From: Natroniella sulfidigena
Lineage (GTDB): Bacteria > Bacillota > Halanaerobiia > Halobacteroidales > Halobacteroidaceae
Length of the DNA: 64,000 nucleotides
Assembly: GCF_023223645.1 (NCBI RefSeq)
Contig: NZ_JALKBY010000014.1
Coordinates: forward strand, 21,294-85,293
Direction of reading: 5' to 3'
Below, piece by piece: positions 7,368 through 17,111 of this stretch (position 1 is its first letter; each line of letters opens with the position of its first letter). The position numbers and the translations under genes were made by a program. Below the pieces are notes generated by a model that was given only the letters and a program-made list of their open reading frames with translations, had not been told where the DNA came from and ran no database searches.

Positions 7368-8609
7368 ATGGAAGATCTATCTAAAAACACAATGACAAAC
7401 TATGAAGAATATGTCAACTCTGGGTTGGCTAGATTGTTTAAGTTTATGGGTTTAGATAAGGTTGAATGGGAAGCAGAAGGAGTAACTGTTAAGGATATAA
7501 CAGGAGAGGAGTATCTAGATTGTTTAGGAGGTTATGGAACTTTTGTTTTAGGTCATAGGCCACCAAAGGTAGTGGAAGCTGTTAAGGAACAGTTGGACTT
7601 AATGCCTCTTTCCTCTAAGATATTGCTCAACCAGCCCTTGTCTCAGTTGGCTGAGGAGTTGGCCGAGATTACTCCGGGGGATTTAAAGTATTCATTTGTT
7701 TGTAATAGTGGAACTGAAGCAGTAGAAGGTGCTTTAAAGTTAGCTAGGTTAGCAACTGGAAAATCAAAAATAATTACTACTGAAAATTCATTTCATGGGA
7801 AATCATATGGAGCATTAAGTGTTACTGGGAGAAAGGTCTTTAGAAAGCCTTTTGAGCCATTATTATCTGAAATTGAATTTATTCCCTTTGGAGACTTAGA
7901 AGCATTAGAACATGAGATTGATCATCAAACAGCAGCGGTAATTCTTGAGCCGATTCAGGGGGAAGGTGGAATTATTCTTCCTCCTAAAGATTATTTGTCG
8001 CAAGCAAGAGAGTTATGTGATAAGTATGGAGCTTTATTAATTTTAGATGAAATTCAGACTGGGTTAGGAAGGACCGGAAGGATGTTTGCCTGTCAACATT
8101 ATGGAGTTACCCCTGATATTTTAACTCTTGCTAAGGCATTAGGAGGCGGGGTAATGCCAGTAGGAGCGGTTGTGGCTACTGCTGATCTGTGGAAAGTCTT
8201 TAATCAAAACCCTTTCTTACATACATCTACTTTTGGAGGAAATCAGTTAGCTTGTAAAGCAGCTTTAACTACATTAAGGGAAGTACAAAATAGGAATTTA
8301 GTCAGCTCTGCTCAAAAATTAGGAGATTATTTATTAGAGAATTTAAAGCAGTTAGCAACAAAGTATTCTAGTGTTATTCAAGAAGTAAGGGGGAAAGGGT
8401 TAATGATTGGAGTTGAATTTAAAGATGAATCATACGGGGGGTTATTAATTTCTGAGTTAGTTAAAGAGAATATCTTAGTAGCTTATACTTTAAATCAACA
8501 GAAGGTAGTTCGTTTAGAACCACCTTTGATTATCAAAAGAGAAGAATTAGATTTGATTTTGACAAAATTTGAGCGAGCATTGAGTAAAGTGATTGAGTTG
8601 GCCAGTTAA
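7368..8609 (+). CDS. Class III aminotransferase, putrescine aminotransferase-like
   Basis: A 413-residue PLP enzyme. CNSGTEAVEGALKLAR, FHGKSYGALSVTG, LDEIQTGLGRTG and the lysine region LAKALGGGVMPVGAV are all present, and the whole length resembles YgjG/PatA putrescine aminotransferase, more than acetylornithine aminotransferase. It would transfer the amino group of a diamine or other omega-amine to a 2-oxoacid. An SD (AAGGAGG) lies before the ATG. It is followed 16 bases later by a SRPBCC gene, and is divergent from the TPP enzyme. Taurine or beta-alanine substrates are possible alternatives. Confidence 0.88.
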   Translation: MEDLSKNTMTNYEEYVNSGLARLFKFMGLDKVEWEAEGVTVKDITGEEYLDCLGGYGTFVLGHRPPKVVEAVKEQLDLMPLSSKILLNQPLSQLAEELAEITPGDLKYSFVCNSGTEAVEGALKLARLATGKSKIITTENSFHGKSYGALSVTGRKVFRKPFEPLLSEIEFIPFGDLEALEHEIDHQTAAVILEPIQGEGGIILPPKDYLSQARELCDKYGALLILDEIQTGLGRTGRMFACQHYGVTPDILTLAKALGGGVMPVGAVVATADLWKVFNQNPFLHTSTFGGNQLACKAALTTLREVQNRNLVSSAQKLGDYLLENLKQLATKYSSVIQEVRGKGLMIGVEFKDESYGGLLISELVKENILVAYTLNQQKVVRLEPPLIIKREELDLILTKFERALSKVIELAS

Positions 8610-8625
8610 GGAGAGGGGGAAAAGT

Positions 8626-9078
8626 ATGCCTACGGTAAAAGAGAGTATAGTTGTTCAAGGAGATATTGAACAAGCTTATCAGTTAGCTAAAGATATGGAA
8701 TCGTATCCTGATTTTATGCCCAATGTGATTAATGTTGATCTTGTAAAAGAGGCCAAGAATGAAACTATCACAAGTTGGATTACTGAGGTTGATGGGAAGA
8801 AGATTTGTTGGAAGGAGCGGGATATTTTTAATGATGCAGAGTATGAGATAATCTATCAACAGTTGAGTGGAGATTTAAAGGAGTTCAATGGAAGATGGAA
8901 ATTAGAATCTCTTGCTCAGGGAACAAAGATTAGCCTGACAGTCAATTTTGAATTTGGAATTCCGATGTTGTCATCTTTGTTGCATCCTATTTTGAAGAAG
9001 AAGGTTGCTAATAATAGCCGAAGTATGTTGGAAGCAATTAAGAAACAGATTGAAAGTGATAGTAGACAGTGTTCTTAA
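8626..9078 (+). CDS. SRPBCC (START-like/polyketide cyclase) family protein
   Basis: A 150-residue protein starting at ATG 8626, behind GGAGAGGGGG; an in-frame start 33 bases earlier would overlap the upstream gene. Features of the COQ10/cyclase type are AYQLAKDMESYPDFMPNVINVDLV near the start, a central beta region with WKERDIF, and a long C-terminal helix. The fold has a hydrophobic pocket for lipids or aromatic ligands, but the ligand cannot be told here. It is co-transcribed with the aminotransferase. Confidence 0.8.
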   Translation: MPTVKESIVVQGDIEQAYQLAKDMESYPDFMPNVINVDLVKEAKNETITSWITEVDGKKICWKERDIFNDAEYEIIYQQLSGDLKEFNGRWKLESLAQGTKISLTVNFEFGIPMLSSLLHPILKKKVANNSRSMLEAIKKQIESDSRQCS

Positions 9079-9192
9079 GTAATCAGCTGTCAGTAATCAG
9101 TTATCAGTAAAATTATAAGATCAAGTTCGTTAAGAACTTTTGAATTAAATGGTTTTGAACTTGCTGATTACTGATTACTGGTTTCTGATAAC
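9079..9192. repeat. Heptamer palindrome element
   Basis: Four phased heptamers (GTAATCA, GCTGTCA, GTAATCA, GTTATCA) start one base after the stop codon. After about 58 bases come four complementary heptamers (TGATTAC twice, TGGTTTC, TGATAAC). The whole can fold as one long hairpin with a smaller one inside (AAGTTC/GAACTT). Confidence 0.85.
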
Positions 9193-9409
9193 CATTAATA
9201 CAAATTACTATATTATACCAATCTAATCGGATATTTATAATAGTTTTGAATGAGAATAACTAGTAATTAGTTTTAAAATATGTTACAATTGTTTGATGTA
9301 GCTTTGATGATTTTAGGGTAATTGATTATATTTTGTATAGAATTGATAATCTTACTTTTAATTTAAATTAGTAGTTGTAAAAATATTAGTAGCAAGGGAT
9401 AGGTGAAGT

Positions 9410-11161
9410 ATGACATTAGAAAAATTTACTCAAGGGACGAAAGAGGAACTCTCTAATTGGTTTGAGGCTATAGTTGATTCGGTTTATAATGGAATTGTGG
9501 CTATAGATAATAAGCAACAGGTAATTTTTTTTAATCGGGCCAGTGAAAAATTATTAGGAATTAAGAAAGAAGAAGCTTTAGGTCAAAAGGTTATGGAGGT
9601 TATTCCTGAGACTGGATTAGTTAATGTTTTACAGACAGGGCTTAAGGAGACAGGACAGCAGTTAAAGGTAAATGGAAGAGAGATTTATTCTAATCGAACC
9701 CCTATTATATATGACGATAAGGTTATAGGGGCAATTGCTGTTTTTCAGGATATTACCGAGATTGTTGAGACTAAACAGAAGTTAGAAGAGACAGAAAATG
9801 ATTTAGAGATTTTAGAAACGATTTTGGATAATGCTTATGAAGGAATTATTATTGTTGATCGAGATGGTTACATAACTAAATTTAATAAGGCTTATCAAAA
9901 TTTTTTAGGACTTAAGGAAGAAGAAGTTTTAGGAGAACATGTTACGGATGTTATTGAGAATACTAGAATGCATATAGCAGTTAAGACTGGAGAAGCTGAA
10001 GAAGATCATGTACAAAGGATTCAAGGTCATGATATGATAGCTAGTAGAATTCCGATTAAAAAAGATGGCCAAGTAATTGGAGCAATAGGAAAAGTGTTGT
10101 TTCAAGATGTTAAGGAATTGGAGTCGTTGGCCCATAGAACAGGTAGTTTAAAAGATAGATTTGATTATTATAAAAATGAAATTAAGAGGATGCAAGAGGC
10201 TAAATATTCTTTTGATAATATAATTACTCAAAATAAGCAGATGAAATACCTAAAGAAGATAGCTATGAAGGCAGCAGAAAGTAGTTCGACAGTTTTAATT
10301 CAGGGAGAAAGTGGTACAGGAAAGGAGCTTTTTGCTCATGCGATCCATAAGGCCAGTTATCGAAAGTATGGAGCTTTTATTAGAGTTAATTGTGCTGCTA
10401 TTCCAGAGTCGTTGTTGGAAGCAGAGTTGTTTGGTTATGAGAAGGGGGCTTTTACCGGAGCCAAAAAGCAAGGAAAGCCTGGAAAGTTTGAGCTTGCTAA
10501 TGGTGGGACTATCTTTTTAGATGAAATAGGGACGATGCCGACAGAGATGCAGGCTAAGTTATTGCGAGTATTGCAGGAACGAGAGGTTGAACGAATAGGT
10601 GGCACAACGACGATTGATTTAGATGTTAGGGTTATAGCAGCTACTAATGAGAAGTTAGGGGAAGAGGTAAAAGAAGGTAACTTTAGGCAGGATCTATTTT
10701 ATCGATTGAATGTAATTAGATTACAGATTCCTCCTTTACGAGAGCGGCTAGATGATATACCGATTTTGGCTAATGCTATTTTGAAAGAGTTAGTTAAGGA
10801 GTTGCAACTTGGCCCTAAAGAGTTGGCCCCACAAACGATTAATAGCTTGAGAAATTATAGTTGGCCCGGGAATGTTAGGGAATTGCATAATTTTATTGAA
10901 CGAGCAATTAATATTTCTCCAGAGAAGATGATCTTACCTGAACATTTACCAGAGGTGATTCGACCAAGTGATAAATCAATCATGGCAAGGGATAGCTGGA
11001 ATTTGAAACAGATAGTTGCTGAGGCTGAAACACGGGCAATTAAACAAGCTCTAAAGCAGACTGATGGGAATCGAACAGCAGCAGCTGAGCTATTAGGAAT
11101 TCATAGAACTTCTTTATACAAAAAAATAGATCGTTATCAGATAGACATGTCTAAAGTTTAG
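9410..11161 (+). CDS. Sigma-54-dependent transcriptional activator with two PAS domains
   Basis: A 583-residue enhancer-binding protein. PAS domains lie at about 15-125 and 130-240, and the AAA+ domain at about 262-500 with Walker A GESGTGKE, the sigma-54 contact loop GAFTGA and Walker [11 protein letters not shown] Fis-type HTH is at the C terminus ([21 protein letters not shown]). It has no receiver domain, so PAS ligand binding probably sets its activity. A matching sigma-54 promoter stands at 11490 before the CoA-transferase gene, which makes it the likely local activator of that pathway. Confidence 0.94.
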   Translation: MTLEKFTQGTKEELSNWFEAIVDSVYNGIVAIDNKQQVIFFNRASEKLLGIKKEEALGQKVMEVIPETGLVNVLQTGLKETGQQLKVNGREIYSNRTPIIYDDKVIGAIAVFQDITEIVETKQKLEETENDLEILETILDNAYEGIIIVDRDGYITKFNKAYQNFLGLKEEEVLGEHVTDVIENTRMHIAVKTGEAEEDHVQRIQGHDMIASRIPIKKDGQVIGAIGKVLFQDVKELESLAHRTGSLKDRFDYYKNEIKRMQEAKYSFDNIITQNKQMKYLKKIAMKAAESSSTVLIQGESGTGKELFAHAIHKASYRKYGAFIRVNCAAIPESLLEAELFGYEKGAFTGAKKQGKPGKFELANGGTIFLDEIGTMPTEMQAKLLRVLQEREVERIGGTTTIDLDVRVIAATNEKLGEEVKEGNFRQDLFYRLNVIRLQIPPLRERLDDIPILANAILKELVKELQLGPKELAPQTINSLRNYSWPGNVRELHNFIERAINISPEKMILPEHLPEVIRPSDKSIMARDSWNLKQIVAEAETRAIKQALKQTDGNRTAAAELLGIHRTSLYKKIDRYQIDMSKV

Positions 11162-11177
11162 GCATGTCTATTTTTTA
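11141..11177 (+). terminator. Terminator overlapping the end of the activator gene
   Basis: ATAGACATG and CATGTCTAT enclose an inner CTAAA/TTTAG stem, followed by T6. The stem starts inside the last codons. Confidence 0.85.
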
Positions 11178-11686
11178 ATTAGATGGTTAATTGTTGATTG
11201 AAGAACATAAAAGGTGATGTATATAAAAATCAACACAATAAAATAGTGTATATTTTATGACACACCAAAGATAAACTTGATTAATGGTGATATAAGAGGA
11301 AAGATGTCGTGTTGCAGAGTATAGACTAATTTTTATGGACGATAGATGTATATTATTTTCTACAAAAGGTAGCTGATTGCTTTTTTTCATTATTATCAAA
11401 TTCTGATTTGTCTTGCAATTGAAGATTTTTAAAAGGATAAATCCCTGATTTGATAGGTTTCAAATATTTTTTTTGGGAAAATTAAAACTTTGGCATTTAA
11501 ATTGCATTGTATATTTAGCGGTTATGGATTCAGTTATGGTTTATTATAAGTAGTTAAGAGTATAAGAGTAGCTGAGAATAGTCAAGATTATAAGAGATAA
11601 ACTAACCGAATTATAAAATTCTTGAGTTAGAAGTTTGTATCGGTAGAAAAAAACACTTTAGAATTTAATAAGGGGGCTATAATAAG
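11178..11686 (+). other. Long AT-rich leader/enhancer region before the CoA-transferase
   Basis: About 500 bases without a credible gene. It holds the sigma-54 promoter at 11490-11507. The 300 bases upstream of that are the natural place for activator binding sites; imperfect dyads such as GTGT...ACAC near 11245-11265 can be seen, but no repeated site is clear. Confidence 0.6.
11490..11507 (+). promoter_or_regulatory. Sigma-54 (-24/-12) promoter
   Basis: TTGGCATTTAAATTGCAT has the invariant GG and GC dinucleotides 12 bases apart and matches TTGGCA-N6-TTGCW. It is about 180 bases upstream of the CoA-transferase start and downstream of a sigma-54 activator gene. Confidence 0.85.
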
Positions 11687-13249
11687 ATGGCTAAAAAGAG
11701 TAAGGTTACTGAAGTTGATGAAGCATTAAATTATATTAAAGATGATATGACTGTTGTTACAGGAGGTTTTGTAGGATTTGGTCACCCAGAAGAGATTACT
11801 GCTGCATTAGGAGAAAGATTTGTTGAAACTCAATCTCCTAAAGATTTAACTTTGGTATATGCAGCGGGCCAAGGGGATGGAAAGAAGAGAGGATTAAATC
11901 ACTTGACCCATGAGGGCTTGATTAAGCGAGTAATCGGTGGACACTGGGGGTTAGCTCCTGGATTAGGAAAGTTAGCTAATGAAAATAAGATAGAAGGGTA
12001 TAACTTTCCTCAAGGTGTAATTACTCATTTATTTAGAGATATTGCGGCTGGCAAACCGGGGACTATTACTCACGTTGGTTTGAAGACATTGGCTGATCCT
12101 AGAGTGCAAGGTGGAAAGGTAAATGAAGTTACAACAGAAGATTTAGTAGAGTTGATGGAAATTGATGGAGAAGAATGGTTGAGATATAAGCCTTTTTCAG
12201 TAGATGTAGCGATCTTGAGAGGAACAACTGCTGATGAAAAGGGTAATATCAGTATGGAAAAGGAAGCAATGCCTTTGACAGCTCTATCAATCGCTCAAGC
12301 AGCTAAAAATTCTGGCGGCAAGGTCATTGTACAGGTAGAACGGGTTGTGCAAAATGGAAGTTTAGATCCTAAGTTAGTTAAAGTACCAGGGATCTTAGTC
12401 GATGCTGTAGTTGTTGCAAAAGATGCTAAAAATCATATGCAGTCGTTTGCTGAAGATTATAATCCTGCTTATACAGGAGAGGTAAAAGTACCACTTGAAT
12501 CAATAAAACCTTTAGCATTGAACGAAAGAAAGGTTATAGCTAGAAGAGCAGCAATGGAATTGACACCTAATGCTGTAGTTAATCTAGGGATTGGAGTACC
12601 AGAAGGTATTGCGTCTGTTGCTTCTGAGGAAGGTGTCAGTGATGAGATGAACTTAACAGTAGAGTCTGGGCCAATCGGTGGAATTCCTGTTGGAGGTTTG
12701 AGCTTTGGAGCTGCTGTTAACCCTGAGGCTATTGTAGATCAGCCTTATCAGTTTGATTTTTATGATGGTGGTGGTCTTGATGTTGCATTTTTAGGACTTG
12801 CTCAAGCTGATCAGACTGGAAATGTAAATGTCAGTAAGTTTGGCCCTAAGATAGCTGGTGTAGGTGGTTTTATTAATATTACTCAAAATGCAGAAAAGGT
12901 AGTTTATTGTGGAACTTTCACTGCTGGTGGATTAGAAGTAGAAGTAAAAGATAATAAGTTGAATATAGTCTCTGAAGGAAAGATCACAAAGTTTTTAGAA
13001 GAGGTTGAGCAGATCTCATTTAGTGGAGAGTATGCTACTGAAGAAGGTCAGGAAGTAATTTATATTACAGAACGAGCTGTCTTTGAATTAGCAGATGAAA
13101 AGATAATCTTAACAGAGATTGCTCCTGGAATTGACCTTGAAAAAGATATTTTAGGTCAAATGGATTTCAAACCTGAGATAGCAGATGATTTAAAAGAGAT
13201 GAATTTAACTATTTTTAAAGATGATTTAATGGGATTAACTATTGAATAA
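11687..13249 (+). CDS. CoA-transferase, acetate/propionate (YdiF) type
   Basis: A 520-residue fused alpha-beta class I CoA-transferase. The N-terminal half has [18 protein letters not shown] and the C-terminal half [14 protein letters not shown] and [14 protein letters not shown], with the Glu that forms the enzyme-CoA thioester. It moves CoA between acetyl-CoA or acetoacetyl-CoA and free short-chain acids in the cytoplasm. It is the first gene after the sigma-54 promoter, followed by a GntP permease, a SDR reductase and thiolases. This order resembles ketone-body (3-hydroxybutyrate/acetoacetate) use. The exact acyl specificity is not visible. Confidence 0.9.
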   Translation: MAKKSKVTEVDEALNYIKDDMTVVTGGFVGFGHPEEITAALGERFVETQSPKDLTLVYAAGQGDGKKRGLNHLTHEGLIKRVIGGHWGLAPGLGKLANENKIEGYNFPQGVITHLFRDIAAGKPGTITHVGLKTLADPRVQGGKVNEVTTEDLVELMEIDGEEWLRYKPFSVDVAILRGTTADEKGNISMEKEAMPLTALSIAQAAKNSGGKVIVQVERVVQNGSLDPKLVKVPGILVDAVVVAKDAKNHMQSFAEDYNPAYTGEVKVPLESIKPLALNERKVIARRAAMELTPNAVVNLGIGVPEGIASVASEEGVSDEMNLTVESGPIGGIPVGGLSFGAAVNPEAIVDQPYQFDFYDGGGLDVAFLGLAQADQTGNVNVSKFGPKIAGVGGFINITQNAEKVVYCGTFTAGGLEVEVKDNKLNIVSEGKITKFLEEVEQISFSGEYATEEGQEVIYITERAVFELADEKIILTEIAPGIDLEKDILGQMDFKPEIADDLKEMNLTIFKDDLMGLTIE

Positions 13250-13296
13250 ATTTTTTACTAGCTTGTACAAATAATAAAATCAAGGGGGATAAACTA

Positions 13297-14595
13297 ATGG
13301 ATTTATCTTTAATTGGAATTATAATTGGATTAGCAGGATTGATGTATGCCTGTATGAAGGGTTTAAGTATTATCATTGCTGCACCTATATTCTCTTTAGT
13401 TGTTGCAGGAACTGGTGGATTACCATTATTAGAAGCATTTCTAGAAACATTTATGGGTGGAGCAGTTGGCTATATCCAATCTTTCTTCCCGATGTTCATG
13501 TTAGGAGCAGTTTTCGGTAAGATAATGGAAGATACTGGAGCAGCTTCAGCAGTTGGTAATTGGGTAATCGATAAAATTGGTTCTGATAAAGCCATCTTAG
13601 CAGTTGTTGCAGCTTGTGGTGTGTTGACTTATGGTGGTATTAGTTTATTTGTTGTGGTCTTTACGATGTATCCGCTAGCAATGGGAATCTTTAAAGAAGC
13701 TGACTTACCAAGGAGATTGATTCCAGGTTGTATTGCCTTAGGTGCATTTACTTTTACAATGACAGCGATTCCTGGTACTCCTCAAATTCAGAATATTATT
13801 CCGACTGAATTTTTTGGTACTGATGCGATGGCAGCACCGATTATTGGTTTAGTAGGTGCTCTAATCATGGCAGTTGGAGGAGTGATGTATCTAAATCGTG
13901 AGGCAAGAAAGGCTAAAGCAGCTGGAGAGTATTTTGAAGTAGGGGATGCTGAAGAGTTTGAGGAAGTTTCTGCAGATGAATTACCGAGTTTTGCTTTGTC
14001 AATCCTGCCGTTAATCAGTGTTGTCTTCTTATTAAATGTTTTTGGAATGGATATTAATGTTGCTTTATTCTGGGGTGTTATTATAGCTATTGTCCTATTA
14101 TGGAATAAGTTAGAGACTTTAGATCAGCTTAAGGAGACAGTTAATACTGGTGCTACTGGTTCATTGACTGCAATAATGAATACAGGGCTTGCTGTAGGAT
14201 TTGGTTCAGTAGTACAGGCAGTGCCAGGTTTTGATACTATGGTAGAAGGATTGACTCGGTTTACTTTTGGAAACCCATACCTTTATGGAGTAATTTCAAC
14301 TAATGCATTGGCTGGAGCAACAGGTTCGGCTTCTGGTGGAATGAGTATCGCTTTAGAAGCTTTATCTGACTCTTTTCTGGCGATGGGTGGAAATCCTGAG
14401 ATGCTTCACAGATCAATTGCTTTAGCATCTGGAGGATTAGATGTTTTACCTCACAATGGAGCAGTAGTTACTTTATTGATTGTTTGTGGCTTAACTCATA
14501 AAGATTCTTATAAAGATATTTTTGTAGTAGCATTAGCAATTCCAGTTCTTGCTGGATTGGTTGGAGTATTACTTGCTACGATGGGAATTGCGTAG
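13297..14595 (+). CDS. GntP-family permease, probable 3-hydroxybutyrate/short-chain acid importer
   Basis: A 432-residue membrane protein of about 12 segments with GntP features (FFPMFMLGAVFGKIMEDTGAA, GVLTYGGISLFVVVF, a long TAIPGTPQIQNIIPT segment, and a C-terminal HRSIALASGGLDVLPHNGAVVTLL). The family imports gluconate-like acids by H+ symport. In Bacillus the YxjC member sits with a CoA-transferase and a dehydrogenase, as here. SD AAGGGGG precedes the ATG, 47 bases after the CoA-transferase. Substrate assignment rests on context. Confidence 0.85.
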   Translation: MDLSLIGIIIGLAGLMYACMKGLSIIIAAPIFSLVVAGTGGLPLLEAFLETFMGGAVGYIQSFFPMFMLGAVFGKIMEDTGAASAVGNWVIDKIGSDKAILAVVAACGVLTYGGISLFVVVFTMYPLAMGIFKEADLPRRLIPGCIALGAFTFTMTAIPGTPQIQNIIPTEFFGTDAMAAPIIGLVGALIMAVGGVMYLNREARKAKAAGEYFEVGDAEEFEEVSADELPSFALSILPLISVVFLLNVFGMDINVALFWGVIIAIVLLWNKLETLDQLKETVNTGATGSLTAIMNTGLAVGFGSVVQAVPGFDTMVEGLTRFTFGNPYLYGVISTNALAGATGSASGGMSIALEALSDSFLAMGGNPEMLHRSIALASGGLDVLPHNGAVVTLLIVCGLTHKDSYKDIFVVALAIPVLAGLVGVLLATMGIA

Positions 14596-14599
14596 GAAG

Positions 14600-14655
14600 T
14601 AGTGATTGGTGCCTGGGGACTAGTGATTAGTAATTGGTGACTAGTAATTAGTAAG
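14600..14655. repeat. Heptamer array, eight units
   Basis: Eight phased units of the TAGTnAT/TGGTGAC type run without a break, starting five bases after the permease stop codon. No complementary array follows here. It separates two genes that look like parts of one operon. Confidence 0.85.
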
Positions 14656-14742
14656 TAAAACATGAATGATGAAAGTTAGTTATTTAAAGATAGAAAGTTG
14701 GTTATTATAAGAAAAATAAGACTAATAATGGAGGCGAAAATT

Positions 14743-15486
14743 ATGAGATTAGAAGGAAAAGTTGCAATTATAACTGGAGCTGCGAAAGGGATTGGAGAGG
14801 AGACTGCCCTTACTTTTGCTCGAGAAGGAGCTAAGGTAGTTGTAGCAGATTATGATGCTGAAAGTGGTCAAAATACCGTAGATCAGATTACTGAAGCTGG
14901 CGGTGAAGCTATCTTTATTGAAGTAGATGTATCTGATGTTGAAGCTACTAAAGGAATGATTGATCAGACAGTTGAGGAATTCGGAAAGCTAGATGTTCTT
15001 GTTAATAATGCAGGAATAACTGCTGATGGATTCTTGATTAAGACGAGTGAAGAAGCTTGGGATAGAGTTATAGATATTAACTTAAAAGGTGTCTTTAACT
15101 GTACTAAGCCTGCAGCTAAGGTAATGATGAAGCAAAATTCTGGAGTAATTTTGAATGCTTCTTCTGTAGTAGGTCTTTATGGTAATATTGGACAGACTAA
15201 TTATGCTGCTACTAAGTTTGGAGTAATCGGAATGACTAAGACTTGGGCCAAAGAATTAGCTCCAAAAGGTATTAGAGTTAATGCTGTGGCACCTGGTTTT
15301 ATTCAAACTCCAATGACTGATGAAGTACCAGAGAAAGTATTGGGTGCGATGGAGAAGAAGACACCACTAAAGCAACTAGGAAAACCAGAGGATATTGCTA
15401 ATGCTTATCTATATCTTGCTTCTGATGAAGCTTCCTTTGTTAATGGTGAAATTCTAAGTGTTGATGGTGGATTAGTTCTTGGGTAA
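14743..15486 (+). CDS. SDR oxidoreductase, FabG/acetoacetyl-CoA reductase-like
   Basis: A 247-residue classical short-chain dehydrogenase. The cofactor loop is TGAAKGIGEE, NNAG is at about residue 85, and the catalytic Ser and YAATK follow. FabG, PhaB and 3-hydroxybutyrate dehydrogenases share this pattern. I chose ATG 14743 because GGAGG lies just before it; earlier in-frame starts have no SD. Between the permease and a thiolase, interconversion of 3-hydroxybutyryl and acetoacetyl compounds is the likely job, but a 3-oxoacyl-ACP reductase role cannot be excluded. Confidence 0.88.
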   Translation: MRLEGKVAIITGAAKGIGEETALTFAREGAKVVVADYDAESGQNTVDQITEAGGEAIFIEVDVSDVEATKGMIDQTVEEFGKLDVLVNNAGITADGFLIKTSEEAWDRVIDINLKGVFNCTKPAAKVMMKQNSGVILNASSVVGLYGNIGQTNYAATKFGVIGMTKTWAKELAPKGIRVNAVAPGFIQTPMTDEVPEKVLGAMEKKTPLKQLGKPEDIANAYLYLASDEASFVNGEILSVDGGLVLG

Positions 15487-15495
15487 TTAAGTTTT

Positions 15496-15558
15496 AAGTA
15501 TGAGCTATGAGTTATGAGCCTTGAGTTATAAACTCATTCTCTAAATTCATAGCTCAAA
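15496..15558. repeat. Heptamer palindrome between SDR and thiolase genes
   Basis: Units AAGTATG, AGCTATG, AGTTATG, AGCCTTG, AGTTATA pass directly into the reverse-complement type (AACTCAT ... ATTCATA, GCTCAAA). The array starts about 10 bases after the SDR stop codon. Confidence 0.8.
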
Positions 15559-15622
15559 ATAAAATGTCTTTCAAAAGTTATTTCCAATCTATTTTCTATA
15601 ATTTTAATAAGGAGGAATAGTA

Positions 15623-16801
15623 ATGAGAGAAGTTGTAGTTGCAAGTGCAGTTAGAACGGCTATTGGTAGTTTTGGTGGAACTTTAAAGAATGTAGAAGCT
15701 GTTGATTTAGGAGCAACAGTAATCGAAGAAGCATTAAAGAGGGCCAACGTAGCTGGAGAAGAAGTAAATGAAGTAATCTTCGGTAATGTATTACAAGCAG
15801 GCTTAGGTCAAAACCCAGCTCGTCAAGCATCAATCAAGGCAGGGTTACCGGTTGAAGTTCCAGCAGTAACGATCAATAAAGTTTGTGGTTCTGGTTTAAA
15901 GACAGTTAATATGGCTGCTCAAGCTATTAGAGCTGGTGATGGAGATATCTTTGTTGCTGGTGGAATGGAGAATATGAGCCAAGCTCCTTATGTCCACAAA
16001 AAAGCTCGTTGGGGAGAGAGAATGGGCAATGGAGAGCTAGTTGATGTCATGATTCAAGATGGATTATGGTGTGCATTCAATGATTATCATATGGGAATTA
16101 CTGCTGAGAATGTAGCAGAAGAATACGGTTTGAGTCGAGAAGAACAAGATGAATTTGCAGCAATTAGTCAGCAGCGAGCAGAGAAAGCTCAAGCTGAAGA
16201 TAGATTCCAAGATGAGATTGTACCAGTAGAGGTTCCTCAACGTAGAGGAGAGCCGATCACTTTTGCTAAGGATGAATATCCAAGAGCAGGGGTTACAGCA
16301 GAAGGCTTAGGTAAGTTACGTCCAGCCTTTAAGAAGGATGGTACAGTAACTGCAGCAAATGCTTCAGGACTTAATGATGGAGCAGCTGCATTGGTTATTA
16401 TGTCTAAAGAAAAGGCAGAAGAGTTAGGGATCGAACCATTGGCTACAATTAAAGGTTATGCTTCAGCAGGAGTAGATCCTAAGATCATGGGAACTGGGCC
16501 AATCCCTTCTTCTCAAAAAGCATTGGAGAAGGCTGGATTGGAAGTAGATGATTTAGACTTGATCGAAGCTAATGAAGCTTTTGCATCTCAATCACTAGCG
16601 GTAGTTAGAGATTTAGGATTAGATACTGATATAGTAAATGTTAATGGTGGTTCTATCTCTTTAGGACACCCTATCGGTGCAAGTGGAGCAAGAATCTTTA
16701 TTACGTTATTGCATGAGATGAAGAAGCGAGATTCTCAGTATGGACTAGCTACACTATGTATCGGTGGTGGACAAGGCGCTGCGACTGTCGTGAAGCGGTA
16801 A
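15623..16801 (+). CDS. Acetyl-CoA C-acetyltransferase (thiolase)
   Basis: A 392-residue type II thiolase. The acyl-accepting Cys is in [10 protein letters not shown], the His in [17 protein letters not shown], and the second Cys in [13 protein letters not shown]. It condenses or cleaves acetoacetyl-CoA with CoA, with two acetyl-CoA as product or substrate. SD AAGGAGG precedes the ATG. The context (CoA-transferase, permease, reductase) suits acetoacetyl-CoA thiolysis during catabolism or butyrate/hydroxybutyrate formation in reverse. Confidence 0.94.
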   Translation: MREVVVASAVRTAIGSFGGTLKNVEAVDLGATVIEEALKRANVAGEEVNEVIFGNVLQAGLGQNPARQASIKAGLPVEVPAVTINKVCGSGLKTVNMAAQAIRAGDGDIFVAGGMENMSQAPYVHKKARWGERMGNGELVDVMIQDGLWCAFNDYHMGITAENVAEEYGLSREEQDEFAAISQQRAEKAQAEDRFQDEIVPVEVPQRRGEPITFAKDEYPRAGVTAEGLGKLRPAFKKDGTVTAANASGLNDGAAALVIMSKEKAEELGIEPLATIKGYASAGVDPKIMGTGPIPSSQKALEKAGLEVDDLDLIEANEAFASQSLAVVRDLGLDTDIVNVNGGSISLGHPIGASGARIFITLLHEMKKRDSQYGLATLCIGGGQGAATVVKR

Positions 16802-16863
16802 GAACACTACCTTTAAAGCATATATAACCGATATAGAAAATCATAATAAAAAATTAAATATTA

Positions 16864-16920
16864 TCATCCGCTTACGGAGGGTTTCTGATTTTTGAAACCC
16901 GTAGGGAGCCTTTATGTGAA
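16864..16920. repeat. Hairpin module with conserved flanks
   Basis: GGGTTTC and GAAACCC form a stem around TGATTTTT, flanked by CTTACGGA and GTAGGGAGCC. Read on the minus strand, the flanks CCTAC...TCCGTAA resemble CCTAC...TTCGTGA at 26476, although the stems differ. An outer ATCAT/ATGAT pair encloses it. Confidence 0.7.
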
Positions 16921-16955
16921 ATGATAAAGATTCTAACTTACGAAAATTGAATTTT

Positions 16956-17065
16956 ATTACAATTTAGGTTAAGTTTGAGTTTGAGTCTAAGTAAGAGCTA
17001 AGCCCTTATGTTTATAGTGGTTGACTTAAACTTAACCTCAGCCTTAAACTTAAGCTTTATATCAA
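16956..17065. repeat. Hexamer element with ATTACAA/ATATCAA ends (copy 1)
   Basis: A 110-bp element from ATTACAA to ATATCAA. The left side is hexamers of the GTTTGA/GTCTAA kind, the right side the complementary kind (CTTAAA, CTTAAC, CTCAGC, CTTAAA, CTTAAG), so it is a long imperfect palindrome. It resembles 41623-41732 closely and 48077-48190 in part. It lies between two thiolase-type genes. Confidence 0.9.
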
Positions 17066-17111
17066 GAAAAGCTTACCATAAAAAGATACAGCAACGGAGG
17101 GAGAACAAACA

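Noticed and set aside
5570..8609. Taurine pathway (Xsc plus taurine aminotransferase)
   Set aside because: The TPP enzyme is shorter than Xsc and closer to PoxB; the aminotransferase is closer to putrescine aminotransferase. No phosphotransacetylase or sulfonate transporter is adjacent.
11187..11399. 70-codon minus-strand frame
   Set aside because: No SD and unusual composition; it lies in the enhancer region of the sigma-54 promoter.
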